DNA of 64,000 nt from G963675935 sp963719005 (GCA_963719005.1 CAVRAR010000018.1:310001-374000); one strand, 5' to 3'; numbered from the stretch's first letter, positions 8,565 to 17,697 are shown. Program-made: numbers and translations. Notes: generated from the letters alone by a model not told the origin.

Positions 8565-9986
8565 TTACTGCGTCTCCTCCACCTCCCCATACAAATTCAT
8601 CTTCCGCTTGAGCGTCACCCGGTGTAGCCCCAACTCCTTAGCGGCGGCGAGGAACTGGCCGCGGTGACGCTGGAGAACGGTTTCCAACAGCGGCGGCTCG
8701 ACGATCCGCAGCAGACGCTCGTGGAGGTTGCCGGGCTGCGACGGCTGATCGAGTTGGCGGCGGGCCCAGTCGCGAATCATCGCGGCAAGCATCGCCTCGC
8801 GGGTTTGGCCGGCGTCGGCCCCCGGCGGGGTCGGCGGGGGGAGATGTTCGGGCAAGATCGCGCCGCCGCGGGCCAAAATCATCGCGTGCTCGACCGCGTT
8901 CCGCAATTCGCGAACGTTGCCGTACCATTGCCGACCCTCCAACGCCGCCAGCGTCTCGCCGGCCAACGACGGCCGCGGGCAAGCGTTCTTCGCCGAAAGC
9001 ACCTCCAGGAAATGCTCCGTCAGTTCGGCAATGTCGCTTCGCCGTTCGCGCAGCGGCGGAATCTCGACCTCGAACGTGATCAGCCGGAAGAACAGATCCT
9101 CGCGGAACTTGCCCTGCACCACGCGCTCGTGCAGGTTCCGATGCGTCGCCGAGATCACGCGGAAATCGCTCCGCACCGGGCGGTTCGCCCCAACCGGCAG
9201 AATCTCGCCGTATTCCAACACGCGGAGCAGCTTCACCTGGATCGGCAGCGGGATGTCGGCCACCTCGTCGAAAAACAGCGTGCCGCCGTCGGCCTGTTCG
9301 AGCAATCCCTTGCGAGCCTGCTCGGCCCCGGTGAACGCCCCGCGGGCGTGGCCGAACAGCTCGCTTTCGGCCAGCGAAGGGCTCAGCGACGCCACGTTGA
9401 CCGGCACGAACGGCCCGTCGCCGCGGTGGCTGTACTGGTGGATCGCGCGGGCGACAAGCTCCTTGCCCGTGCCGCTTTCGCCGCGAATATGCACGCACGC
9501 CTCGGTCGGCGCAACGACCGCGATTCGCTTGAACACCTCTTGAATCGCCGGCGACGACCCGACCATTCGCGGCGTTTGCTCGGCCGCGACAGATTCAGCC
9601 GCCGGTGACGTTGCAGGTTCCGGCGTCTTCAGCGCCCGCTCGATCGCGCGTTGGGCCACGTTCAGCTCGAACGGTTTCACCAGATACTCGAACGCCCCAT
9701 TGCGCACGGCTTCGACCGCCGTGGCCAGATCGCCGTATGCGGTGATGATGATGACCGGCACCGGCCCGCATTGCTCGCGGAATTGCCGCATGGCCGACAG
9801 ACCGTCCATTCCCGGCAGCCGAACGTCCAGTACGATAGCGTCGGGCGTCTGCGACCGCGCCGCCTGGAACGCCTGCTCCGCCGACGGCGCCACCGCCGAC
9901 GTGTGCCCGAGGCTTTGCACCAGTTTGCTCAGCCCCCAGCAGATGCTCTGTTCGTCATCGACGATTAGGATGTGTGCCATATTCAC
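8565..9986 (-). CDS. NtrC-family sigma-54-dependent response regulator
   Basis: 473 residues. An N-terminal receiver (ILIVDDEQ, phospho-acceptor Asp in VLDVRLPGMDG) is followed by an AAA+ sigma-54 activation domain with Walker A GESGTGKE, the sigma-54 contact loop GAFTGA and Walker B GGTLFFDEVADIP. A Fis-type helix-turn-helix ends the protein (AAKELGLHRVTLKRKM). The start could be either of two Met codons three residues apart (MNMAHIL). It overlaps the histidine-kinase gene by four bases (stop and start within 9983-9986), so the two are co-transcribed. It should bind upstream sites and drive sigma-54 promoters; a matching arrangement lies divergently at 11516-11656. All catalytic motifs are intact. 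Confidence 0.93.
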   Translation of the reverse strand: MNMAHILIVDDEQSICWGLSKLVQSLGHTSAVAPSAEQAFQAARSQTPDAIVLDVRLPGMDGLSAMRQFREQCGPVPVIIITAYGDLATAVEAVRNGAFEYLVKPFELNVAQRAIERALKTPEPATSPAAESVAAEQTPRMVGSSPAIQEVFKRIAVVAPTEACVHIRGESGTGKELVARAIHQYSHRGDGPFVPVNVASLSPSLAESELFGHARGAFTGAEQARKGLLEQADGGTLFFDEVADIPLPIQVKLLRVLEYGEILPVGANRPVRSDFRVISATHRNLHERVVQGKFREDLFFRLITFEVEIPPLRERRSDIAELTEHFLEVLSAKNACPRPSLAGETLAALEGRQWYGNVRELRNAVEHAMILARGGAILPEHLPPPTPPGADAGQTREAMLAAMIRDWARRQLDQPSQPGNLHERLLRIVEPPLLETVLQRHRGQFLAAAKELGLHRVTLKRKMNLYGEVEETQ

Positions 9987-11486
9987 TTTGCCAGTGGAAA
10001 CTCAAACACAAAACACGTCATCTCGCCTTCGCGTTGCCAGCGGAGCCGGCCGCCGTGACGCTCGGCGATTTGATGGGCGACGAACAGCCCTAGGCCGAAG
10101 CCGTCGGGCTTGGTGGTTACGAAGGAATGGAATAACTGATCGCTCACCGCCGGAGTGGGGCCGGGGCCGGTGTCGCGGACGCGGATCGAGCCGGCGTCGG
10201 CCGAATCGCGGACAATGTCGATCAAAACGCGAGGCGAACCCGACGGGCCGGTCACGGCGGCATCAACCGCGTTGAGAATCAGGTTGGTCACCAGTTGCCG
10301 CAGCGCCTCGGGATCGCCCTCCAGCATGATCCGCTCGGGCGACACGGCACCAAGGGGGACAGTCCCATTTTCGCTCGAGACGAAAATTGGGACAGTCCCC
10401 GGGCGCGGTCACTTGCAGGTCGATTCCCGCGTGGACGCACGACGGACGCACCAAACCCAACACCTCCTCGACCAACGCCGCGACGCCGACTCGCTGGCGA
10501 ACGGCGGGAGCGGCCTGGCCGAACGAAAGGAACTGCCGCAGGTACGATTCCATCAAACGGAGTTGCCGCAGGGCCACGTCGAGCGATTCGTCGCTCGGGC
10601 CTTGCGGGCAGTCGCGGCGGTGCAGCTCGATGGCCATTCGCCCGCCCGTGGCCGCGTTGCGCAGTTGATGGGCCATCGACGCTCCGAGCTGGCCGAGCGT
10701 CCGCAGCCGCTCGTTGTGGCGAACCTGCCGCTGGTGGTCGGCCAATTGGGCCGTCATGTGATTGATCGATTCGGCCAGATCGCGCAGCTCGTCGTTGCGC
10801 CGAGCAACGGTCATCGGCGTGAAGTCGCCCTGCGCGATCCTGGCCGTCTGCGCCACCAGCGTGCGAATCGGACGCGCGAACCGCCGCGCAAGCCACGTGG
10901 CGATCGCCACCGCGATGGCCGCCGCGATCAAGCCCGCCAGCAACGCCGGATACACCGCCTGATGAATGCGGGAGGACAATTGATCTTCGCGATAAAGGAT
11001 GAACAACGTGGCGGGCTCGGTCGAATAAGCGCGGCCCGAGAGGCCGACAAAATCGACCAGATAGTTGCGGTTGCCCAACGAGATCGCCGTGTACTCGATG
11101 CCGCACTCGCTCCGCCGCGATTTGGCGATGCGAGCCAAGTCGTGCAACCAAGGTTTCTCCATCGGCAACGTGCTTTCCCGCACGCTGCCATCGGGCTTCA
11201 GCAGCACAAACTCGGCGCCGGAGAATCCGCGGATCTGCTCGAGCACCTGCCTCGTCTTGGGGAAGTCCGATTTGCCCATCGTCTCGAAGACGCGCTGCCG
11301 GTCCTTGCTCTGCTCGCTGCGCACCCACAGAGCAATCCAATAAGCGGTGATAGCCGTCGCCAGCAAACTGGCCAGTAGCACGACCGCCACCATCGGAACC
11401 AGCAGTTGCCAGTGGATGGGCCATCGCGCGGGCAAAGGTTCCACCGATTCAGCCGACGTGGTCGCGGTTTGGGGGCTGGCGGTCAT
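9983..11486 (-). pseudogene. Sensor histidine kinase, reading frame split by a palindrome
   Basis: The partner of the adjacent NtrC-type regulator. The first part (11486 down to about 10400) has a membrane segment, an extracytoplasmic sensor of about 130 residues, a second membrane segment, a HAMP-like linker (ARRFARPIRTLVAQT) and a dimerisation region with H-box GASMAHQLRN. The second part (10345-9983) has the ATPase N-box LILNAVDAA, RDTGPGP and GFGLGLFV. The two lie in different frames, and a 48-base palindrome (10354-10401) sits exactly at the junction. Removing it would plausibly restore one protein. A +1 slip on the C5 run beside the hairpin would also join them, so function cannot be excluded. 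The Met at 11486 (MTASPQT) gives a usual N-terminus; the frame is open further upstream. Confidence 0.75.
10354..10401. repeat. Palindrome GGGGACAGTCCC inserted in histidine-kinase gene
   Basis: Arms GGGGACAGTCCCATTTTCG (10355-10373) and its near-perfect reverse complement (10381-10400) flank a loop of about seven bases. It lies at the point where the kinase frame is lost. A shorter relative, GGGGACCGTCCCC, occurs near 44999. Confidence 0.8.
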
Positions 11487-11515
11487 AGGGATGGTATCGG
11501 ATATGCCAGGCAATG

Positions 11516-11553
11516 TGTCGTATGGATCGACACGAATGTCGTAGACATCGACA
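11516..11553. promoter_or_regulatory. Paired 17-bp dyad sites, candidate NtrC-type upstream activating sequence
   Basis: TGTCGTATGGATCGACA at 11516-11532 and TGTCGTAGACATCGACA at 11537-11553 share TGTCG/CGACA half-sites. Their repeat period is 21 bases, two helical turns. They lie between the divergent kinase gene and the cyclase-like gene, about 110-130 bases before the sigma-54-like promoter, the usual place for enhancer sites of this regulator class. Binding by the adjacent regulator is inference. Confidence 0.6.
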
Positions 11554-11640
11554 CAGCGGGTTATTATAGTCTCCGATGGCTTTTGACGCAACTTGTTGCG
11601 GGCCAAGGAATAAGCCGCAACACTGCGGGTGTCGGGACAT

Positions 11641-11656
11641 TGGCACGCAAACTGCA
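11641..11656 (+). promoter_or_regulatory. Sigma-54 (-24/-12) promoter
   Basis: TGGCACGCAAACTGCA matches the sigma-54 consensus TGGCACG-N4-TTGCA at all but one position. The GG (11642-11643) and GC (11654-11655) doublets are 12 bases apart, as required. It points to the cyclase-like gene, giving a leader of about 200 bases. Confidence 0.7.
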
Positions 11657-11871
11657 TTCCTTCCGGCGGTGACACCGTGCGCCGGGTGGCGCTGCTGGCA
11701 TCTCCAGCAATGCCCAGACACGATTGTACAGGCCAACCGTGCCAACCGTCGCCGATCGCCGGGGGCTGGCGACTCGCATCTCCCAGAGGATGCTTACCAC
11801 GCCACCGCGGGCCGTTGGCCCCCGGCTATACGATCCGGTGCTTGCACCTCTACCGAAAGGATTCACAAAGT

Positions 11872-12999
11872 ATGGGCCGCTCGATTGCCGCGACTTTCCC
11901 GGTCGTCTTCCTCGCGATTGTTTGCAACGGTGTCGCCGCGGAGAAGGAGGCTTCGCCCACCAAAGACTCTGCGGCGAAGCTCTATCGGACCATCACCGAC
12001 CGGGCCGTCAAGTTCTTGGCCCTGCAACAAGGGGAAGACGGCGCCATCAGTCCGCGGCTCGGCATCGGACCGACGGCCCTGGCCACGCTCGGACTGCTCC
12101 GCAGCGGCCGCAGCGTCTCCGATCCGCAGGTGGCCAAAGGATTGAAGTTCCTGGAGGAGTACACGCAGGAGAGCGGCGGCATCCATATACCGGGCGGACG
12201 CATCCCGGTCTATGAGACTTGCATCGCCATGATGTGTTTCAAGGAGGCCAACCGCGACGGGCGCTACAACAAGATTCTCAAAGACGCCGACGCTTTCATT
12301 CGCAAGGGACAGATCGACGAGACAAAGGGTAAGCAGAAGGCCGACGTCTCGTACGGCGGCATCGGCTACGGCGGCCGATCGCGGCCCGATCTGTCGAACA
12401 CGGCCTATCTGATCGACGCGTTGAAGGCATCGGGGGCGAAGCCCGACGACCCCGCCCTGCAAAAGGCCCTGGCATTTGTATCGCGCTGTCAGAATCTGGA
12501 GAGTGAGCACAATACGACGAAGTTTGCCTCGAAGGTGAACGACGGCGGGTTTTTCTACACGCCCGTGCTCGACAAGGCCGCCACCGACCGCGAAACCATC
12601 AACGGCGGGCTGCGCAGTTACGGCTCGATGACTTATTCCGGCCTGAAGAGCATGATCTACGCCGGCCTGACGAAGAACGACCCGCGAGTGAAGGCCGCCG
12701 TGCAGTGGATTCGCCAGAATTACGATCTGGAGCACAATCCGGGCATGGGCGAGAAGGGGCTCTATTACTACTACCACACCTTCGCCAAAGCGCTGGATGC
12801 GCTGGGAATCGACGAACTAGAGGACGCCAAGGGCGCAAAGCACGATTGGCGCCGCGACTTGATCGAGGAGCTTGCCCGGCGTCAAAAGCCCGACGGCTCC
12901 TGGGTGAACGCCGACAACCAATGGATGGAGGGCGATCCGAATCTCTCGACGGCGTTCGCGTTGTTGGCGCTGTCGTACTGCCAAGCGAAAGGGAAGTGA
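11872..12999 (+). CDS. Exported prenyltransferase/squalene-cyclase-like alpha-barrel protein
   Basis: 375 residues. The ATG at 11872 has a GAAAGGA ribosome site. A signal peptide of about 22 residues (ending VAA-EKEA) precedes repeats of the terpenoid-cyclase / protein-prenyltransferase alpha-alpha toroid type: LALQQGEDGA, LARRQKPDGSWVN and the LYYYYHTFAKAL helix. The catalytic DXDD of squalene-hopene cyclases is not seen, so an enzymatic role is doubtful. In planctomycetes such proteins are common and uncharacterised. Its long leader carries a sigma-54-like promoter and paired sites, suggesting control by the divergent two-component system. Function unknown. Confidence 0.8.
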   Translation: MGRSIAATFPVVFLAIVCNGVAAEKEASPTKDSAAKLYRTITDRAVKFLALQQGEDGAISPRLGIGPTALATLGLLRSGRSVSDPQVAKGLKFLEEYTQESGGIHIPGGRIPVYETCIAMMCFKEANRDGRYNKILKDADAFIRKGQIDETKGKQKADVSYGGIGYGGRSRPDLSNTAYLIDALKASGAKPDDPALQKALAFVSRCQNLESEHNTTKFASKVNDGGFFYTPVLDKAATDRETINGGLRSYGSMTYSGLKSMIYAGLTKNDPRVKAAVQWIRQNYDLEHNPGMGEKGLYYYYHTFAKALDALGIDELEDAKGAKHDWRRDLIEELARRQKPDGSWVNADNQWMEGDPNLSTAFALLALSYCQAKGK

Positions 13000-13027
13000 T
13001 TTGGAGATTTGTTGATTTGGAGATTTG
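12998..13027. repeat. Two direct copies of GATTTGGAGATTTG
   Basis: Exact 14-base copies at 12998-13011 and 13014-13027 overlap the stop of the cyclase-like gene and lie just before the end of the convergent four-helix-bundle gene. They are probably the edge of the segment that brought that gene in. Confidence 0.6.
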
Positions 13028-13037
13028 AAGATTGGCG

Positions 13038-13394
13038 TTAGTTAGGTTTTTGTCGCGCGGAGCGGGCGGTTTTGGCGAAGATGGCGAGCAGTTCGGTGCA
13101 TTCTTGGATCAGATCGGATAGACGCGACAGTTTGACGGTATTCGATTCTGCCAGTAATTCCAGCCAGTAGAGCGTTTCGTCTGACTCGCGAACGACGATT
13201 TTGATGGTTGAAAGGAAGTGTCTTTTGGACGAAGCCCGCAAAGACTCCCGGTAGTTAGCCGCTATGGAGGTTCCAGATTTCAAGACTTGCCGTCCCAGAA
13301 CTTCTCCGACACGATTGCGCGGAAGGGCCGCCAACAGTCGAACGATCCGCAGTGCAAAGTCCTTTGTCCGTTTCTTCAACATTTCTCGATCCAT
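13038..13394 (-). CDS. Four-helix-bundle protein (23S rRNA intervening-sequence protein family)
   Basis: 118 residues, the usual family length. It shows the family pattern: an N-terminal helix (RTKDFALRIVRLLAALP), GRQVLKSGTSIAANYRES, then two long helices (KIVVRESDETLYWLELL). The family was first found in intervening sequences of 23S rRNA genes but is widespread as stand-alone genes at scattered sites; biochemical function is not established. AGGAG precedes the ATG at 13394. The IS701-like element ends about 20 bases upstream of the start, so the native promoter is probably displaced. Confidence 0.88.
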   Translation of the reverse strand: MDREMLKKRTKDFALRIVRLLAALPRNRVGEVLGRQVLKSGTSIAANYRESLRASSKRHFLSTIKIVVRESDETLYWLELLAESNTVKLSRLSDLIQECTELLAIFAKTARSARQKPN

Positions 13395-13414
13395 GATTCA
13401 ACTCCTTTCGTTAA

Positions 13415-14876
13415 GCAGTAGTTTCTAGGACTTTATGCGGCCTGACTGGTGGGCTGGCCGCTGGGATATTTGGTTTGGGGAGGTTTTTCCAAGTCGTTCA
13501 AAGCGGACATGACTTGCGAAAACCTCGAACAATGCTTCCAAAACAGCCGACGCAAATCGAGGATCGACACGTGACGTTTGCCCAAGTTCCAAGGCGGTGG
13601 CGGACACCAGGCTTCGCCAAAACGGCGAGCCAAGCGGAACTGCATCAATCGCAGCAACGTCAGTGCCGTCATCTGGATTTGGAACGTCCGCAACACCGGT
13701 TCCTTCGTCCACGCCCGACATTCTTCCATACCCAATCGTTGCTTGTGGTCGCGGAATCCGTCTTCCTGCCGAAAGCGTCCGCTGTTGGCCGAAAGCGTTT
13801 GACTCGCCGACAAGTCGCCGGCACTGGTGATCGTCGCCCACAACTTGTCGTAGCCGGGAACCTCGAACACCAAGACAACCATGATTTCTTCGGGACCGCT
13901 GATCGACCAGCAACATCGCAGGCACTTGTAGCGGAACGTGCGGGTGCGGTCGTAGACGTAGGCTCGGCCTCGTCGCCAAGGCACGTCCCACTTGTCGTGC
14001 TCTTGCGGCGACGACAATCGCTTGCCCCATTTGCGAGGCCGTCCGCCTTTCGGATTCTTCGTCGATTCCGCCAGTGGTTCGTACAGCCGCGCGTCTTGCG
14101 CAATCGCGTGACGAACTCGATGCGACGTTTTCCCTCGGGTGGATTCAAGCACGGCTTGATGACGGTTTCCATCGCATAAGCCCCGTCAAATGCGGCCAAA
14201 ACCGGAGCCGACGATTCCGCATCCACTTCGCGGAGCATCTCCACCGTCATCGCCGTTTTCGTGCGAAATTGTTCGCCCACGGGCAATTGGCTCTTGCGAA
14301 AATACAACCGCGACGCCGTGGGCATGTAGGTCCACGGTTTGCCGGGTGCCAGATCGCCCATGACAACCCCGTTGTGCGCGCGAACCGTCGTGGCGCGATT
14401 GGGACTCCGCGCGCCGGATTCGTTGAACGTGCAGGTTCCCCACACGTCCGCGCTGGTTCGATGTTCTTTGGTGTCGTCAATGGCCACGGGATGATACCTT
14501 CCCCATCGTGCCGAATGTTCTTGTTCCACCAACCGCATCAATTGCCGCTCGACGATCTCGCGGTCCCACGATCCGTATTCCGCGAAGCATTCGAGGTTGC
14601 GCCACTGGGTCTCCAAACCGAGTCCCGTGAGGATTTGCGTAATCGTATGTTCCTCGGAACACAGCACGGTTCCGGTGATCCATTGGGCAAACCGAGCCCA
14701 ACCACCCAGGGTAAAAACTCCGCGAAAGTTCTCCAAAAGCGATTGCCATTCCGAACAAAGTCCTTTAGCATCATCCATGACGCTCTCCTTTCGGGTTTCA
14801 AGCGTGTCGTTTCCAACCGCATGATGTCCCGAAAGGGGCGTCCTTGTGAATATCAAAAAGTCCTAGAAACTACTGG
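13415..14876 (-). mobile_element. IS701-like insertion sequence, 1,462 bp, TTAA target duplication
   Basis: Terminal inverted repeats CAGTAGTTTCTAGGACTTT (13416-13434) and its reverse complement (14857-14875) enclose one transposase region. TTAA flanks both sides (13411-13414 and 14877-14880), fitting the YTAR target preference of IS701. The transposase gene has lost its frame, so this copy is probably inactive on its own. It separates the divergent four-helix-bundle and DUF1559 genes. Confidence 0.8.
13433..14778 (-). pseudogene. DDE transposase of the IS701-like element, frameshifted
   Basis: The Met at 14778 has GGAGAG upstream. The N-terminal half carries the first catalytic Asp region (VAIDDTKEHRTS) and TVRAHNGVVMGD; AAFDGAYAMETV is likely to hold the second. 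After EFVTRLR near 14115 the frame breaks, and DARLYEPLAES continues one frame away. The second part has EDGFRDHKQRLGMEE, with the catalytic Glu, and QMTALTLLRL. One lost base in CGCAAGACG explains the break. There is no slippery run there, so programmed frameshifting is unlikely. Family assignment rests on transposase motifs and the TTAA duplication. Confidence 0.8.
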
Positions 14877-14884
14877 TTAAAAAC

Positions 14885-15907
14885 GTGTCTGCAAAACCGG
14901 CTCGCGGCTTTACGCTCGTCGAGTTATTGGTCGTCATCGCGATCATCGGCACTCTCATCGCGATGTTGTTGCCGGCGGTTCAAGCGGCACGCGAGGTGGC
15001 GCGCGAGTTGCAGTGCAAAAACAACCTCAAGCAACTCGCCTTGGCTTGCCACAACTACGAAAACGCCATGAGCGGGCTGCCGCTGCTGTATTCGTCGTCG
15101 AGCCAGTTGGGATGGATCACGCAAGTGCTCCCCTATTTCGAGCAGCAGAGCACCTACGACCAATACGACATTACGTTGCCCTGGTTCGACGCCGTCAACG
15201 CCACGGTGTCGGCCGAGAGAATGTCCGTGCTCGAGTGCCCGACGAGTCCGGTTTCGCACGTGTACACGGGCATGGACGCCGCCTTCGCGGGTCTGAGCCC
15301 CAATGCGATGACGACGTTCACGGTCGCCACGACCGACTATTTCGCGATTTCCGGGGCGTCGTCGGCCACGACGCTGAAAGCCCCCAGCACGGTTCCGGCG
15401 GGCTATTTTGTGGCTTACCCGAACGCCTCGCCGCAGACCGATCTTTCCGGCGTCTTCGGGGCCCAGAGCAGCACGTCGGCCTGCCGCAAACTCGCCGAAG
15501 TGACGGACGGGCTGTCGCACACCGTCATGATCGGCGAGATGTCGGGCCGCGCCTGGTTGTTTCTCGCCGGCGGGCAGCAGATACCCAAGGCGAGTTTCCC
15601 GTCGTACGTCTCCACCGGCTCCACCAATGGCGACATGGCTTTGAATTACGGCTGGGGCGCCTGGGTTCACAACAACAACTTCACGATGGGAACCTGGAGC
15701 CGCGACGGAGCGATGCAGGGAGGCGACGGCGCCGTCAATTGCAGCAATTACCGCGGCATGTTCAGCTTTCATCCGAACGGGGCGTGCGCGGCCTTCGGCG
15801 ACGGCTCCGTTCACATGCTCGCCGCGCAGATGTCGCCCGCCGTCTTCTTCGCCCTGGTCACGGCACGTGCCGGCGAGGCTTTTGACGACAACTCGTGCGT
15901 CAACTGA
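14885..15907 (+). CDS. DUF1559 type II pseudopilin-like protein
   Basis: 340 residues. The N-terminus is a type IV prepilin signal (RGFTLVELLVVIAIIGTLIAMLLPAVQ) followed by ECPTS-, GEMSG- and GDGSVH-type motifs; the C-terminal FSFHPNGACAAFGDGSV is the DUF1559 hallmark. These proteins are hugely expanded in planctomycetes and are thought to be cell-surface pseudopilins; exact role unknown. The only start before the prepilin motif is GTG at 14885, with no ribosome site. The IS701-like element ends just 8 bases upstream, so the insertion probably removed the natural promoter and possibly the start. The downstream lipoprotein gene is the usual partner. Confidence 0.9.
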   Translation: MSAKPARGFTLVELLVVIAIIGTLIAMLLPAVQAAREVARELQCKNNLKQLALACHNYENAMSGLPLLYSSSSQLGWITQVLPYFEQQSTYDQYDITLPWFDAVNATVSAERMSVLECPTSPVSHVYTGMDAAFAGLSPNAMTTFTVATTDYFAISGASSATTLKAPSTVPAGYFVAYPNASPQTDLSGVFGAQSSTSACRKLAEVTDGLSHTVMIGEMSGRAWLFLAGGQQIPKASFPSYVSTGSTNGDMALNYGWGAWVHNNNFTMGTWSRDGAMQGGDGAVNCSNYRGMFSFHPNGACAAFGDGSVHMLAAQMSPAVFFALVTARAGEAFDDNSCVN

Positions 15908-15948
15908 CGGCACGCCGCAAACGGATGCAAACAGAAAGAGCTTGCGAG

Positions 15949-16512
15949 ATGAACCAACCGGGCCACATTTCTCACCACGGTGGGGCAGACATTCCTGTCT
16001 GCCACGAAAAATCGGGCACTTATGGCAGACAAGAATGTCTGCCCCACCGAACACGCTGTTGCCGGTTTTCCCTACATGGCGAAAAATGCGCGCTAGCGAA
16101 AGTCCTATCGGCGGCGCTCGCCGCCGGGCTGGTCCTCGGGTTGGGCTCGTGCCGTCGAAACGACAGGCCCGTTTCTCCCGTCACCGGCAAGGTATTCTAC
16201 AAGGGGAAGCCCGCCGAAGGGGCTCGGGTGACGTTCGTCTCGCTGGCCGACAACGATGCGAAGAAACCGAAGCCGGGCGGCGAGGTGGGGCCCGACGGCG
16301 CGTTTCGGCTGAGCACCTACGCATCCTACGACGGCGCTCCTCCGGGAGCCTATGCCGTTCTGATCGTCTATCCCTCGCCGGCTCAAAAGATCGACGGCGA
16401 GAACGCCGGCCCCGACTTGCTCCAGGGCCGTTACGCCGATCCAAAAACCACGCCGCTCAGGGCGGAAATCAAAGAGGGAACGAACGATCTGGAGCCGTTC
16501 AATGTTCGGTGA
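15949..16512 (+). CDS. Small lipoprotein with carboxypeptidase-regulatory-like fold, N-terminus holding a repeat
   Basis: About 187 residues from the ATG at 15949. A hydrophobic stretch ends in a lipobox (LGLGSC), then VTGKVFYKGKPAEGARVTF, an Ig-like carboxypeptidase-regulatory fold typical of the small lipoproteins encoded after DUF1559 genes in planctomycetes. It should sit on a membrane face. About 23 residues of the unusually long N-terminal region (GGADIPVC...GRQECLPH) are encoded by a 70-bp palindrome (15979-16048), so the start shown is uncertain and the signal peptide may not work as written. No Met lies closer to the hydrophobic segment in this frame. Confidence 0.72.
   Translation: MNQPGHISHHGGADIPVCHEKSGTYGRQECLPHRTRCCRFSLHGEKCALAKVLSAALAAGLVLGLGSCRRNDRPVSPVTGKVFYKGKPAEGARVTFVSLADNDAKKPKPGGEVGPDGAFRLSTYASYDGAPPGAYAVLIVYPSPAQKIDGENAGPDLLQGRYADPKTTPLRAEIKEGTNDLEPFNVR
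15979..16048. repeat. 70-bp palindrome with GGTGGGGCAGACATTC ends, copy 1
   Basis: Inverted arms of 25 bases (15979-16003, 16024-16048). A second copy of exactly 70 bases lies at 26012-26081. Both are read in the same frame by their host genes. Confidence 0.85.
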
Positions 16513-16544
16513 GGCGTTGCAGCGGAACAAACCAAGGAAATGTC

Positions 16545-16599
16545 GTAGGGCGGATTTCAATCCGCCCCGGCTTTCCAGGCGGACTAAAGTCCGCCCTAC
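16545..16599. repeat. Palindrome GTAGGGCGGATT...CCGCCCTAC, copy 1
   Basis: Inverted arms GTAGGGCGGATTTCAATCCG and CGGACTAAAGTCCGCCCTAC surround a short GC loop. A diverged copy lies at 37783-37832. Intergenic, between the lipoprotein and esterase genes. Confidence 0.75.
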
Positions 16600-16654
16600 G
16601 TCGCGTAGAGAGCGTCTATCCCAAACACAAGCATTGCAACACGTGGAGGTAATC

Positions 16655-17605
16655 ATGTCTCAGTCGCGCTTCCGTCGGTGCATGTTGGCGGCGTCCGTTC
16701 TGGTCGCTGCCGTGATCGCAATCTCTGTCAATCCGGCCCTGGCCGACCCGCCTGCCGTCAAACCGGCCAAGAAAACGAGGACGACGGAAGCAGAACGCCC
16801 TTCCGAAAAAGCCGTGCTATCGGAGAAGACCGTGGTTCGGGCCGACGTCGCCTACGGCAAGGATGCGAAGCAGCGGCTCGACGTCTACGCGCCGCGCGGC
16901 GTCAAGGACGCTCCCATCGTCGTTTTCTTCCATCGCGGCGAGTGGAGCAAGGGGGATAAGAGCGAGGCGGCCTACAAGCCGAAGTTTCTGAACGACAACG
17001 GCGTCGTCTTCGTCAGCGCCAATTACCGATTGTCGCCGGCCGCGAAACATCCGGCGCACATCGACGACGTGGCGTCGGCGGTTCGCTGGGTTTACGATCA
17101 TGCCGCCGAGTTCGGCGGTTCCAATAAGAAGATCGTAGTGATGGGCCATTCCGCCGGCTGCCATCTCGTGACGCTCTTGGCCCTCGATCCCCGCTACCTG
17201 GCGAAAGTGCGACTGCATCCGAGCGATCTTCGCGGCGTGGTGGCTTGGAGCGGCGGGACCTACGATCTGGTGGCCAAGGTCAAAGCGGGCGGCATGTACG
17301 GCCCCTATATCAAGAGCGCCTTCGGCGATTCGGAGGCTGCCTGGCGCGATGCCTCGCCGGTGGCCCACGTCGGCGACGCCAAGCCGCTGCCGGCGTTCCT
17401 GTTCATCTCGGTCGTCGATCGCGGCAAGACCGACTCGAAACTGGCCGCCGAGAACCTCGCCCGATTGATCCGCAACGCGAAGGGCCTGGCAACCTGCAAA
17501 GTGCTTGAAGGCCGCACCCATACCACCGCCAACGCCCTGATCGGCGCCCCCGACGACACGACGGGCGCCGTGCTGCTGAGGTTCGTGCGAGAAGTGACCA
17601 AGTAA
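16655..17605 (+). CDS. Exported alpha/beta-hydrolase, BD-FAE / HSL-type esterase-like
   Basis: 316 residues; ATG with GTGGAGG upstream. A signal peptide (to about residue 30, ALA-DPP) and a Lys/Thr-rich linker lead to the hydrolase. There is VVFFHRGEW at the oxyanion-hole position where the family usually has HGGGW, then VSANYRLSP, the nucleophile elbow GHSAGCH, FLFISVVDRG (acid region) and GRTHTT, the likely catalytic His. The substrate is unknown; carbohydrate esters are common for this group. The Gly-to-Arg change in the oxyanion motif could alter specificity. Confidence 0.82.
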   Translation: MSQSRFRRCMLAASVLVAAVIAISVNPALADPPAVKPAKKTRTTEAERPSEKAVLSEKTVVRADVAYGKDAKQRLDVYAPRGVKDAPIVVFFHRGEWSKGDKSEAAYKPKFLNDNGVVFVSANYRLSPAAKHPAHIDDVASAVRWVYDHAAEFGGSNKKIVVMGHSAGCHLVTLLALDPRYLAKVRLHPSDLRGVVAWSGGTYDLVAKVKAGGMYGPYIKSAFGDSEAAWRDASPVAHVGDAKPLPAFLFISVVDRGKTDSKLAAENLARLIRNAKGLATCKVLEGRTHTTANALIGAPDDTTGAVLLRFVREVTK

Positions 17606-17697
17606 TCGACCGCAACCGTGCCTGGACGCACCGCGCCAGTAAGACTCTTGAAGGCAAGCGGGGCCGCGATGCAATCCGTCGTGGAGCAGCCGAAAGT

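Noticed and set aside
13433..14778. Programmed frameshifting in the IS701-like transposase
   Set aside because: No slippery run at the break and IS701 transposases are normally single-frame; a lost base is simpler.
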